Assembly (NCBI RefSeq): GCF_027011145.1
Contig: NZ_JALVAO010000050.1
Span: forward strand, 48,036 to 112,035
Length of the DNA: 64,000 nucleotides
DNA from: Thermococcus sp.
GTDB lineage: Archaea; Methanobacteriota_B; Thermococci; Thermococcales; Thermococcaceae
Direction of reading: 5' to 3'
Shown: piece by piece, positions 24,552 through 33,903 of the stretch
How positions within the stretch are numbered: the stretch's first letter is position 1
How the letters are laid out: each line of letters opens with the position of its first letter
The notes under the pieces: model-generated
Told to the model about the DNA's origin: nothing
Seen by the model: the letters and a program-made list of their open reading frames with translations, nothing else
The model's database searches: none
Made by a program: the position numbers and the translations under genes

Positions 24552-25253
24552 TTATCCTTCAGTTCTGTTTCCCCATTTGGAAAGCCATGCAAGGTTGCAC
24601 AGACGAGTTAACTCAAAGTATTCATCGGAGACCCAGCGAAGGGAGATGACCTTCCAGCTGGGCTCAAAGGTTACCTCATAAAACGTTCCGTTTTCACAGT
24701 TGTATCCTCTGCAAACTGTGGTGTAGTTGACGAGAAAGAGGAATGTCATAGTCCTGTTCGGCCAGAGACAGTACGTCAAAACCAGACACTTCCCGGCGAG
24801 ATTAGAACGACAGTAGTTCAGGCCCTTCTTTTCTACCTTACCCCACACATCTTCATACCGGTTTATCAGTTCGTCATAGGTGTTTGAGGATACTTTTCTG
24901 AACGAAATCAGGCCCAGATTTGTCAGGTTGAGGTTCACCGCGTAGAGAACACCTCTAGTTCTGGAACATGTGAATCCTTTGCAGTTTATCGTGTAGTTGC
25001 CGTAAACTAAAACAGTAGCGGTTTCGTTCGGCCAGGTGCAGAGGGTCGCCACGCTCCACTGCCAGCCGGGATGAACGGCCTGGGCGTAGTCAAGGGCCTT
25101 CGTCGTTATGTTGTCCTGAAATCTGAGTTTAGAGAGCGTGTAAATATCATCATGAACATTGTGTTTTTCCTGGCTCCTCTGGGCATAAAATACTGAGACC
25201 CCAACAAGTAGGGCAACGACTAGCATAGCGCAGATTACAAGTCTCTTCCCCAT
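24552..25253 (-). CDS. Secreted protein with an internal duplication and conserved cysteines
   Basis: A 233-residue exported protein with an N-terminal signal/anchor helix (residues 5-24). The rest contains two copies of a ~70-residue unit, about 54-128 and 145-214. Each carries C-x-W-P-N-x-T followed by N-Y-T and C-x-G-x-x-C (72-96 and 162-186). The paired cysteines suggest one disulfide per unit, and the Asn-X-Thr sites suggest glycosylation. The start is ATG 25253, preferred over a TTG one codon upstream. The function is unknown. A TATA-like element on this strand lies around 25285-25310. Confidence 0.7.
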   Translation of the reverse strand: MGKRLVICAMLVVALLVGVSVFYAQRSQEKHNVHDDIYTLSKLRFQDNITTKALDYAQAVHPGWQWSVATLCTWPNETATVLVYGNYTINCKGFTCSRTRGVLYAVNLNLTNLGLISFRKVSSNTYDELINRYEDVWGKVEKKGLNYCRSNLAGKCLVLTYCLWPNRTMTFLFLVNYTTVCRGYNCENGTFYEVTFEPSWKVISLRWVSDEYFELTRLCNLAWLSKWGNRTEG

Positions 25254-25342
25254 CAACCACTGCCCCCAGATGCCAGCAACTGCCTGAGTTTATACTCACA
25301 CAAGATAATAAAAATATTTCTCCGCTTAAAGGCAAAGCAACC

Positions 25343-25350
25343 CTTATAAT
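25343..25350 (+). promoter_or_regulatory. TATA box for the candidate ncRNA
   Basis: CTTATAAT preceded by CAACC is a good archaeal TATA element. No start codon with a ribosome site follows, and the expected transcript start about 25 nt downstream (near 25370) falls at the first base of the GC-rich structured element. Confidence 0.5.
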
Positions 25351-25367
25351 CCCGTCTTCCCAATCAG

Positions 25368-25464
25368 TACAACGCCCGACGAGTAGAGGGTTGCGATGAC
25401 GTCGGGACCCCCAGGGGGGCGACAGCCCAAATGCCCCCCCCCCTTACAGCCCTTGCTTGCGCAA
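25368..25464 (+). ncRNA. Candidate structured non-coding RNA
   Basis: Starting where the upstream TATA box would direct transcription, a GC-rich block folds into at least two hairpins. CCCGACG (25375-25381) pairs perfectly with CGTCGGG (25400-25406) around an 18-nt loop containing GATGA. GGGGGGC (25414-25420) pairs with GCCCCCC (25433-25439), the latter part of a run of ten C. A GCTTGC/GCAAGC palindrome follows near 25454-25465. ACAGCCC occurs twice, at 25422 and 25446. GC-rich islands like this mark non-coding RNAs in AT-rich intergenic DNA of hyperthermophiles. Whether it is an H/ACA guide or another class is undecided, and the 3' end is a guess. Confidence 0.45.
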
Positions 25465-25823
25465 GCGCTGGCGGAAAAGTATGTGCTTTTTGATGGGAAT
25501 TCATTTGAGTGTTGTTTTCTTCCTATTGGTCTGTTTGTGAGTGTTTCACTATGAAAAGGCGAATCTTGAGTGGTTTTCTTCTCAAATTGTTGTGAGAACT
25601 GCCCCAGCTTGCTCTCTGCTTGTGGGTTTACCTTTAAAATCGACGTCCAAAGGGTGTCAAAAGAAGAGTAAACCCTTTTTTGGGGCTGTTTTAGCAGGTT
25701 CTCCTTTGGGAATGCGCGATTTTATAAGCAAAATCCCCTTCATTTGAACCATTGAGGCGAAGAGTTACAAGCTTTTGGTGAAGCTTTTTCCAGAAACCTC
25801 TATGGGCAAAGTTTCTGAGGTAA

Positions 25824-25834
25824 GGTTTATAAGA
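25824..25834 (+). promoter_or_regulatory. TATA box for the DUF357-UPF0212 operon
   Basis: GGTTTATAAGA fits the archaeal TATA consensus. The expected transcript start near 25852 leaves a short leader before the GTG start at 25866. Confidence 0.5.
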
Positions 25835-25865
25835 ACACTTTCAAAGCACGACCGAGGCGAGAGGC

Positions 25866-26153
25866 GTGGAGCGCGAGGTAACCGATGAGAAGCTCCGGAA
25901 ATATTTTAGAATCACGGAAGAAGCACTAGAGAGACTCGAAGTTGCCGTCCATGAGAAAAGCCTCTTGCACGCCGTTGCGCGGGATTTTCTAACGATGGCT
26001 AGGAGCTATTTTGAGGACGCCAAGTACTACTATGAGAAGGGCGACTACGTTACAGCGTTTGCAGCTTTGAACTACGCGCACGGCTTCATAGATGCCGGTG
26101 TGAGGCTCGGTGTATTTAGGGGTGAAGACGACAGGCTTTTTGCCTTCGGGTGA
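25866..26153 (+). CDS. DUF357 family protein
   Basis: A 95-residue helical protein of the archaeal DUF357 family. Long amphipathic helices and the segment [32 protein letters not shown], a TPR-like helical hairpin, identify it. The start is GTG 25866 with GAGGCGAGAGG just upstream. It is followed 10 nt later by a UPF0212 gene, and the ribosome site of that gene overlaps its end. The function is unknown. Confidence 0.82.
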   Translation: MEREVTDEKLRKYFRITEEALERLEVAVHEKSLLHAVARDFLTMARSYFEDAKYYYEKGDYVTAFAALNYAHGFIDAGVRLGVFRGEDDRLFAFG

Positions 26154-26163
26154 GGTGAGGGAG

Positions 26164-26535
26164 ATGGGAGACTACCTAGTTGTCCTTGAGGCTCCAATCA
26201 TTGTGCGGGACGTTGAAACGAGTGAAGACGCGATAAACGTCGCAGTGAGTAAAGTCACAAAGGCACTCAACAGGGAGAATCTTGATTTTGTTCGCGTTGA
26301 GCTCGGTTATTCCCAGTGCCCTGTTTGTGGTGCTCACTTTGAGAGCGCCTTCGTTATTGGAAACGTCGGGCTCGTCGGGATATACTTAACCCTAAAGGTT
26401 TACAATGCCCAGACAATAGAACACGCCGAAAGAATTGCCAAGGCTGTCGTTGGAAAGGCCCTCAAGAAAGTTCCCCTAAAGGTCTATGAGATTAGAAAGC
26501 TTGAAGAGGAAGACAATGATGAGATTGAACTCTAG
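26164..26535 (+). CDS. UPF0212 (DUF555) family protein
   Basis: A 123-residue euryarchaeal protein. The segment GYSQCPVCGAHFESAFVI contains a CxxC and the N-terminal YLVVLEAPIIVRDVETSEDAINVAVSKV is typical of the UPF0212/DUF555 family. The biochemical function is not known. ATG 26164 is set by GAGGTGAGG 3-4 nt upstream, which excludes the in-frame ATG at 26110. It is likely co-transcribed with DUF357. Confidence 0.85.
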   Translation: MGDYLVVLEAPIIVRDVETSEDAINVAVSKVTKALNRENLDFVRVELGYSQCPVCGAHFESAFVIGNVGLVGIYLTLKVYNAQTIEHAERIAKAVVGKALKKVPLKVYEIRKLEEEDNDEIEL

Positions 26536-26538
26536 TTA

Positions 26539-26548
26539 ATTTTTTAAA
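26539..26548 (+). promoter_or_regulatory. TATA box for pyrG
   Basis: ATTTTTTAAAC lies 3 nt after the UPF0212 stop. The predicted transcript start near 26570 leaves a ~20-nt leader with GGAGGT before ATG 26592. The T-run may also end the upstream transcript. Confidence 0.5.
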
Positions 26549-26573
26549 CATACATTCCTCAAAACACCCATAG

Positions 26574-29017
<2,444 letters not shown>

Positions 29018-29072
29018 CGACACCACCTTGATTAGTAATGAGGAAGGCCCTTAAAAGGATTCCCCTAAGAAA

Positions 29073-29083
29073 AGCTTATAAAC
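29073..29083 (+). promoter_or_regulatory. TATA box for rps8e
   Basis: AGCTTATAAAC, about 50 nt before ATG 29134. A GAGGTGAGAT ribosome site precedes the start. Confidence 0.5.
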
Positions 29084-29133
29084 GAACTGCCCAAAGTGGC
29101 GATGGGTTCATCAGGCTAATCGAGGTGAGATAA

Positions 29134-29526
29134 ATGGCTATCTGGCAGGGAAGGTCACTTAAGAAACCCTCAGGTGGAAGGATTGTCCTCGCGAGGAAAA
29201 AGAGGAAGAGGGAGCTCGGAAGGGAGCCCGCAAACACCAAGGTCGCCGAGGAGAGGGAGAGGAGAAAGATAATCAGGACCTACGGCGGAAACAGAAAGGT
29301 TCGCCTTGTCGAGGCCCTCTACGCCAACGTCTTTGATGGGGGAAAGGGCAAGAAGGTCAAGATACTCAACGTCGTTGAGAACCCGGCTAACAGGCAGTAC
29401 GCGAGGAGAAACATAATCACCAAGGGGGCCATAATAGAGACCGAGCTCGGAAAGGCAATCGTCACCAGCAGGCCCGGTCAGGACGGAGTTGTAAACGCCG
29501 TTCTCCTTAAGGAGGAGAACGCCTGA
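29134..29526 (+). CDS. rps8e: Ribosomal protein S8e
   Basis: A 130-residue archaeal/eukaryotic-type small-subunit protein. The N-terminal [17 protein letters not shown] is diagnostic, followed by a basic stretch ([12 protein letters not shown]) and the [15 protein letters not shown] segment. It binds 16S rRNA in the 30S body. GAGGTGAGATAA precedes the ATG. It appears monocistronic, with T-rich terminator-like sequence just after the stop. Confidence 0.97.
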   Translation: MAIWQGRSLKKPSGGRIVLARKKRKRELGREPANTKVAEERERRKIIRTYGGNRKVRLVEALYANVFDGGKGKKVKILNVVENPANRQYARRNIITKGAIIETELGKAIVTSRPGQDGVVNAVLLKEENA

Positions 29527-29556
29527 TTTTTCATACCTTTTAAGCATTTTCCAGGA
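29527..29556 (+). terminator. T-rich terminator-like tract after rps8e
   Basis: Two or three T-runs (TTTTT, TTTT, TTTT) lie directly downstream of the rps8e stop. Oligo-T tracts act as intrinsic terminators in Thermococcus. No hairpin is required. Confidence 0.35.
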
Positions 29557-29629
29557 CTCGCGTTATAAGGCACTATTGGGTTCTAAAACCAGACAAAGGG
29601 CAGGATAATGCGAAAAAAGCAGAGTCTAG

Positions 29630-30697
29630 CTACTCTCTAAACTTCGAGAGTTCCTTTTCCATGATTTTCTTCGCAAGCTCCTTGGCCTTGGGCTCGACTA
29701 TCGCTATAACCCTCTTTTTCAGCTCTTCGAGGCCTTTTCCTGTTATGGCCGAGATTTTAACTGGTTCAAGGCCCTTTGCTTTGACGAACTCCTCGACCTT
29801 CTTGACTTTCTCTTCCTCCGCTACGTCCACCTTGTTGATTGCCACTATGAAAGGAAACTCCCCAAATTCTTCGAGTATCTCCTCAAAGAGGTGCATCTGC
29901 TCCTCAATTGGGAAACCGCAGTACTCGCTCGGGTCGAATATGTAAACGATGACATCGGCCAAGTGTTTCAGGGCCAGAATTGCCTGCTTTTCGACCTCGT
30001 TTCTCTCGCTTAGGGGCCTGTCAAGTAAACCCGGCGTGTCGATGACCTGGTAGCGGAGGTAGTGCTCCTCGAACTGGCCGACGTTTATGCCCTTCGTTGT
30101 GAAGGGGTAGCTGGCCACCTCCGGCTTCGCATTGGTTAATGCCCTTAGTAGCGTGCTCTTCCCAACGTTAGGGTGGCCCGCTATAACCACCGTTGGAAGC
30201 TCCAAATCAACGACCGGCAACTCTTTGAGGACGTTCCTCGCCTGGTTGAGGTATCTGAGGTCGTCGTCAATGTCATGGAGTATATCCGCAACTCGGCCGT
30301 AGAAGGCCCTTCTGAGCTTTGCTATCTCCTTTGGGTCCCTCTCAAACCTTATCTTCTCGACGTAGCGTTGCTCGAGGTTTCTGATGGTTTTTATGGCCCA
30401 GTTCACCCGGGCCAAAGAGCGGTGGAACTGGTCCCTGTCAACGAGAGTGTCCACCAGCTCCCTGTAGAACTCCGGGAGCGTTGAGACACCGGGCGTTCTG
30501 TCGAGTATCTTCCTCAGGTTATCCCTAACGACGTTTGAAACAGTTCTAACGCGTAGCTCTTCCCTCTGACGGGCCTTGGCAACCTTCCCTCCCGGTGGAT
30601 TGTAGGCTGAAGCCGCCCTCTCAGCCCTTCGAAAGGCCTTGTCAATGAGCTCATCAGCGGTAAGAACCGTTGGCATCTTTTCGAAAGGATTCTTCAT
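29630..30697 (-). CDS. NOG1-family GTPase (ribosome assembly)
   Basis: A 355-residue Obg/NOG1-type GTPase. A helical N-terminal domain (residues ~1-155, MPTVLTADELIDKAFRRAERAASAY) precedes the G domain: G1 GHPNVGKSTLL, G3 DTPGLLDRPLSERN, G4 NKVD. This helical domain is the NOG1 signature; NOG1 acts in large-subunit assembly in eukaryotes, and a similar archaeal role is inferred. ATG 30697 is preceded by GGAGGGGTGAGA, so a longer upstream frame is rejected. It lies 58 nt downstream of a small membrane protein gene on the same strand. Confidence 0.92.
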   Translation of the reverse strand: MKNPFEKMPTVLTADELIDKAFRRAERAASAYNPPGGKVAKARQREELRVRTVSNVVRDNLRKILDRTPGVSTLPEFYRELVDTLVDRDQFHRSLARVNWAIKTIRNLEQRYVEKIRFERDPKEIAKLRRAFYGRVADILHDIDDDLRYLNQARNVLKELPVVDLELPTVVIAGHPNVGKSTLLRALTNAKPEVASYPFTTKGINVGQFEEHYLRYQVIDTPGLLDRPLSERNEVEKQAILALKHLADVIVYIFDPSEYCGFPIEEQMHLFEEILEEFGEFPFIVAINKVDVAEEEKVKKVEEFVKAKGLEPVKISAITGKGLEELKKRVIAIVEPKAKELAKKIMEKELSKFRE

Positions 30698-30755
30698 TCT
30701 CACCCCTCCCCCAATCTCGCGGAGAAAAGGTTGGGAAGGGGCTTTAAAAAGGTAT

Positions 30756-30965
30756 TCAATCGAGGGAGCGGTATAATATAACTCCCACAAGCGAGGCCAG
30801 AGAGACCAAGAACAATAGAACAAGTGTCATTAGCCTTCCTACGTGGGACGAGTCCGTGAAACCCGCTATCACCAAGAGGAAAAACACCACGACTATAAGG
30901 AGACCAAGCTTTTCAAAGAAGCCTTCGTACCTATTAAGTTTGTCAACAATCGCACCAAGTCCCAT
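30756..30965 (-). CDS. Small two-helix membrane protein, unknown
   Basis: A 69-residue protein with an amphipathic start (GLGAIVDKLNRYEGFFEKLG) and two hydrophobic helices. A strong ribosome site, GGAGGGTGA, sits 4 nt before ATG 30965, which supports real translation. No family is recognised. It is upstream of the NOG1-like gene. Confidence 0.72.
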   Translation of the reverse strand: MGLGAIVDKLNRYEGFFEKLGLLIVVVFFLLVIAGFTDSSHVGRLMTLVLLFLVSLASLVGVILYRSLD

Positions 30966-31028
30966 ATTTTCACCCTCCTTTGGTGTGTTCTAAGAACCCA
31001 ATTGGTGCGAAAATATAAAAAAGTATCG

Positions 31029-31823
31029 CTAGAACTCGATGATCTTGCCCACGTGAATGGGCTCAACTCCCTCGCCGAGCCGACACCTAAGATAAGCAAA
31101 GGCCTCAAGACCCGTGCAGTGTCCTGCGTAGAGACTGGCCCTGACGTTCTTCACAATGTCTTCAAGGAGCTCTTTATGGGCCCCAATTAGATGGAGTCCA
31201 CCTATGAGTGCCCCGACTAGCTTTCCGCCAACCTTCTCCGCGTGTCTGACTATGTTTACAACCCCGGAATGACCGCAACCGGTTATGACAGCAGTAGAAT
31301 CGCCGAGGTCAATTATGAGTGCCATATCGTCTCTGACTGGGTCTTTCCTTCCGTCCGGGAAATAACCAACTGCCCTGTCCCAGGTTATTCTCTCTATCTC
31401 TCCAGAGCTGACGAAACCATCAGCGAACTCAAAGGGCTTCTCGCTGAGAACGAACTCGGCACCAAGTTCTTCGAGCTCTTCCCTCGTGAACGGAATCCCT
31501 ATTTCCCTCCTCCTCGGCTTGAGTGCAATCCTGCGCTGGAATATTCCCGGATGGGCAATAACCTTCAGAGGCTTCGAGCGGACCTGAAGGAGGGCCTTCA
31601 TTCCACCGGTGTGGTCGTAGTGGCCGTGGGTGATGAAGAGGTAGTCTATCAAGTCGGGCTCAACGCCAAGAGCCCTCATGTTGTTGAGGAGGACGTTCCC
31701 TTCGGTTCCGGTGTCAACTAGAACCCTTAGGCCCCTGTGCTCCACCAGGGCCGAGAAGCCGTGACCGCCGAGGAGGCCTTTTCTAAAGCCCGCGTGGTTT
31801 TCGTAGAGAACCGTGACCTTCAT
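31029..31823 (-). CDS. Metallo-beta-lactamase-fold hydrolase (MJ0301-like, possible pterin pathway)
   Basis: A 264-residue MBL-fold enzyme. The metal motif is FITHGHYDHTGG (H66, H68, D70, H71), and later histidines occur in TGCGHSGV and IGGLHLIGAH. This arrangement, including the last motif, matches the family annotated as 7,8-dihydropterin-6-methyl-4-(beta-D-ribofuranosyl)aminobenzene-5'-phosphate synthase, after MJ0301. That role would join pterin and beta-RFAP units in methanopterin-type cofactor synthesis; it is inferred from family naming. ATG 31823 has GGTGGTG 3 nt upstream. A long in-frame extension upstream of it is non-coding promoter sequence. Confidence 0.85.
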   Translation of the reverse strand: MKVTVLYENHAGFRKGLLGGHGFSALVEHRGLRVLVDTGTEGNVLLNNMRALGVEPDLIDYLFITHGHYDHTGGMKALLQVRSKPLKVIAHPGIFQRRIALKPRRREIGIPFTREELEELGAEFVLSEKPFEFADGFVSSGEIERITWDRAVGYFPDGRKDPVRDDMALIIDLGDSTAVITGCGHSGVVNIVRHAEKVGGKLVGALIGGLHLIGAHKELLEDIVKNVRASLYAGHCTGLEAFAYLRCRLGEGVEPIHVGKIIEF

Positions 31824-31879
31824 ACGCACCACCGCGAAAAGTTTATGTTCCCTCCGTTTTAAATCCAGCTGTGGTAGAG

Positions 31880-32650
31880 ATGAGCACTCCCGTTGAAGCA
31901 CTACTCTCTGGGATTTTCTTCGCGCTGACGTCATGGTTACCCATGAACCCGGAAGGTAGGTGGGTTTCGTCACTCGTGAAGGATTACCCCTCGTTCCTGG
32001 TCCCTGCCTACCTTGGGGTAACCTTCGCGGTCATGTTCCATTATAGGGAAAGGTTTTCGACGCTCTCACTCAGAGCCATGAGGGGGATTTACGAGGCGGA
32101 GCTCAAATATCTCTTCTTTGCAACCCTGTTTACGGTTCTCATCGGATTTCCCCTTCTGAAGTGCTCCACCGGAATAACTGGAAAGGAGTCGGCAATCGTC
32201 AACATACTCATAGGAACGCTTATCGTTCTTCTGGCGTTGAACATGCCGAAGAGGAACCCCCTGAAGGAACTCGATAAAAAACTGCCCGAGCAACCGAGTA
32301 TCTTAGATGCCCTCTCGGGGGGAGTTCTCCAGGGGTTTGCCCTCCTTGAAGGGGTCACAAGAACGGGCATAGTTACCCTCGGCCTCCTCTTGCCGGGTCA
32401 CAGTGGCAGGAAGGCCCTTGAATGGGGCTTTTTAATCTCCCCTGCCTACTTCGTCCTTAGGCTCATTTGGCTTGGAAACTGGGAGTCCAGCGGTCCCTCA
32501 TGGATTCCCTTCTTGGCCTTTCTCTCCGCGTTCCTAACAACTCTACTCCTGATTTCGCTCCTCGAAAAACTCGCTGAAAGGTGGGAAAAGCCGTTTTTGA
32601 TTGCGTTCGGTTTGATTGCGATTGCCTACGCTCTGGGGGTGATGATGTGA
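31880..32650 (+). CDS. UppP/BacA-like polyprenyl-diphosphatase homologue with altered active-site motif
   Basis: A 256-residue, about seven-helix protein resembling undecaprenyl-diphosphatase (UppP/BacA), which recycles the lipid carrier phosphate. The second family motif is recognisable as EGVTRTGIVTLGLLLPG, retaining its Arg, and GRKALEWGFLISPA follows. The first motif, normally EGLTEFLPISSTGH, reads FALTSWLPMNPEGR, so both Glu and the His are replaced. Activity may be changed or lost. ATG 31880 is chosen; GTG 31871 is an alternative. It overlaps glmU by 4 nt, placing it in an envelope or glycan operon. Confidence 0.72.
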   Translation: MSTPVEALLSGIFFALTSWLPMNPEGRWVSSLVKDYPSFLVPAYLGVTFAVMFHYRERFSTLSLRAMRGIYEAELKYLFFATLFTVLIGFPLLKCSTGITGKESAIVNILIGTLIVLLALNMPKRNPLKELDKKLPEQPSILDALSGGVLQGFALLEGVTRTGIVTLGLLLPGHSGRKALEWGFLISPAYFVLRLIWLGNWESSGPSWIPFLAFLSAFLTTLLLISLLEKLAERWEKPFLIAFGLIAIAYALGVMM

Positions 32651-33903
32651 AGGGAGTTATACTCGCCGCAGGGAAGGGGGAAAGGTTGAGGCCTTTAACC
32701 GACGACAGGCCTAAGGTAATCCTCAAGATGGCCAACAGGCCGATTATCGAGTACGTTCTCGAAAACCTGTACCCTTTCGTTGACGAGTTCGTTGTTGTCG
32801 TACGCTATCATAAGGAAAAGCTAATCGAAGCCCTTGGAGACGAGTTCGGTGGCAAGCCGATATCCTACGTCGAGCAGTTGCCCGGTGAGGGAACGGCCAA
32901 GGCCATAGAGAGCGCCAGGGAGAGCGTTGAGGAGGAGTTCATTGTTGTCAACGGGGACATATACTTTGAGGAAGAAGCCATAAGGGAGCTGGTGTCTGCA
33001 TTCAGGAGGGAAAAAGCCGACGTTGCCATGGTCGTCAAGCACTTCGACGATTTAAGCCACTTTGGGAAGGTTGAGCTCGACGGCTTGAGGGTGGTTAGAG
33101 TTGCTGAGAAGCCCGGGAAGGTTCCCGGTTACGCCAACCTTGGAATCTACGCCTTCCGCTCAAGCGTCTTTGAGTTCATAGAGAGAACCGAGCTCAGCGA
33201 ACGCGGAGAGTACGAGATAACCGACACGATAAACCTCATGATTGACTCCGGACTTAAGGTCGTTGCGGTTCCCTACGATGGCTACTGGAACGACATCGGA
33301 AGGCCCTGGAACCTTTTGGAACTCAACGAGTATCTCCTGAAGAACAAACTGAGGCACGAGATTAGGGGAACTGTCGAGGAGGGGGCAACGATAGTCCCGC
33401 CCGTTGAAATCGGAGAGGGAACTGTCGTGAGGAGCGGGGCTTATATAATCGGTCCCGTAAAGATTGGCAGGAACTCCAGAATAGGCCCGAACTGTTTTAT
33501 AAGGCCCTACACGAGCATAGGGGACAACTGCCACATCGGCAACGCCGTTGAAATCAAGAACTCAATTATAATGGACAACTCAAATGCTCCCCACCTGAAC
33601 TATGTGGGCGACTCAATAATAGGCGAGAACACAAACCTCGGAGCTGGGACGATAACCGCTAACCTGAGGCACGACAAGGGCAACGTCAAGGTTGAAATCA
33701 AGGGCAAGCTTGAGGACAGCGGCAGGCACAAGCTGGGGGCGATAATCGGCCACGACGTAAAGGTTGGTATCAACGTCAGCATCTATCCGGGCAGAAAGAT
33801 TGGGAGCAACTCTTTTATAGGACCGGGTGTTATCGTTGACCGCAACGTCCCGCCCAACAGCCTTGTGGTGGTGAGGCAGGAGAAGTTGGTGATGGAAAAA
33901 TGA
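32647..33903 (+). CDS. glmU: GlmU-like bifunctional sugar-1-phosphate nucleotidylyltransferase/acetyltransferase
   Basis: A 418-residue two-domain enzyme. The nucleotidyltransferase domain has GVILAAGKGERLRPLTDDRPK at its start and FIVVNGDIYF later. The C-terminal part from ~250 is a left-handed beta-helix of hexapeptide repeats (IGEGTVVRSGAYIIGPVKIG and so on) ending in the acetyltransferase region. It makes UDP-GlcNAc or a related UDP/dTDP sugar; exact sugar specificity is not readable. The start is GTG 32647, overlapping the UppP-like stop (GTGA), with GGGGGTGAT upstream. It overlaps the DUF835 gene by 4 nt. Confidence 0.92.
   Translation: MKGVILAAGKGERLRPLTDDRPKVILKMANRPIIEYVLENLYPFVDEFVVVVRYHKEKLIEALGDEFGGKPISYVEQLPGEGTAKAIESARESVEEEFIVVNGDIYFEEEAIRELVSAFRREKADVAMVVKHFDDLSHFGKVELDGLRVVRVAEKPGKVPGYANLGIYAFRSSVFEFIERTELSERGEYEITDTINLMIDSGLKVVAVPYDGYWNDIGRPWNLLELNEYLLKNKLRHEIRGTVEEGATIVPPVEIGEGTVVRSGAYIIGPVKIGRNSRIGPNCFIRPYTSIGDNCHIGNAVEIKNSIIMDNSNAPHLNYVGDSIIGENTNLGAGTITANLRHDKGNVKVEIKGKLEDSGRHKLGAIIGHDVKVGINVSIYPGRKIGSNSFIGPGVIVDRNVPPNSLVVVRQEKLVMEK

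Larger units (their letters stand above)
25254..25865. other. 612-nt region without a convincing gene
   Basis: This is the only long gap in the window. The left part holds minus-strand promoter sequence for the secreted protein. Around 25343-25460 lies a TATA box followed by a GC-rich structured element (separate entry). From about 25480 to 25820 the sequence is AT-rich with hairpins, including GGGTTTAC/GTAAACCC (25624-25631 with 25667-25674), GATTTT/AAAATC and CAGAAAC/GTTTCTG. A 68-codon frame at 25541-25747 has no ribosome site and no recognisable content, and I do not call it. Confidence 0.6.

Noticed and set aside
25541..25747. A 68-codon frame in the large intergenic gap
   Set aside because: No ribosome binding site, biased and unstructured composition, and it lies in a hairpin-rich AT tract. 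It could still be a small peptide but nothing supports it.
25480..25860. Considered as a CRISPR array or leader
   Set aside because: No regularly spaced direct repeat of 24-37 nt is present; only unrelated hairpins are seen, and no cas genes lie nearby.
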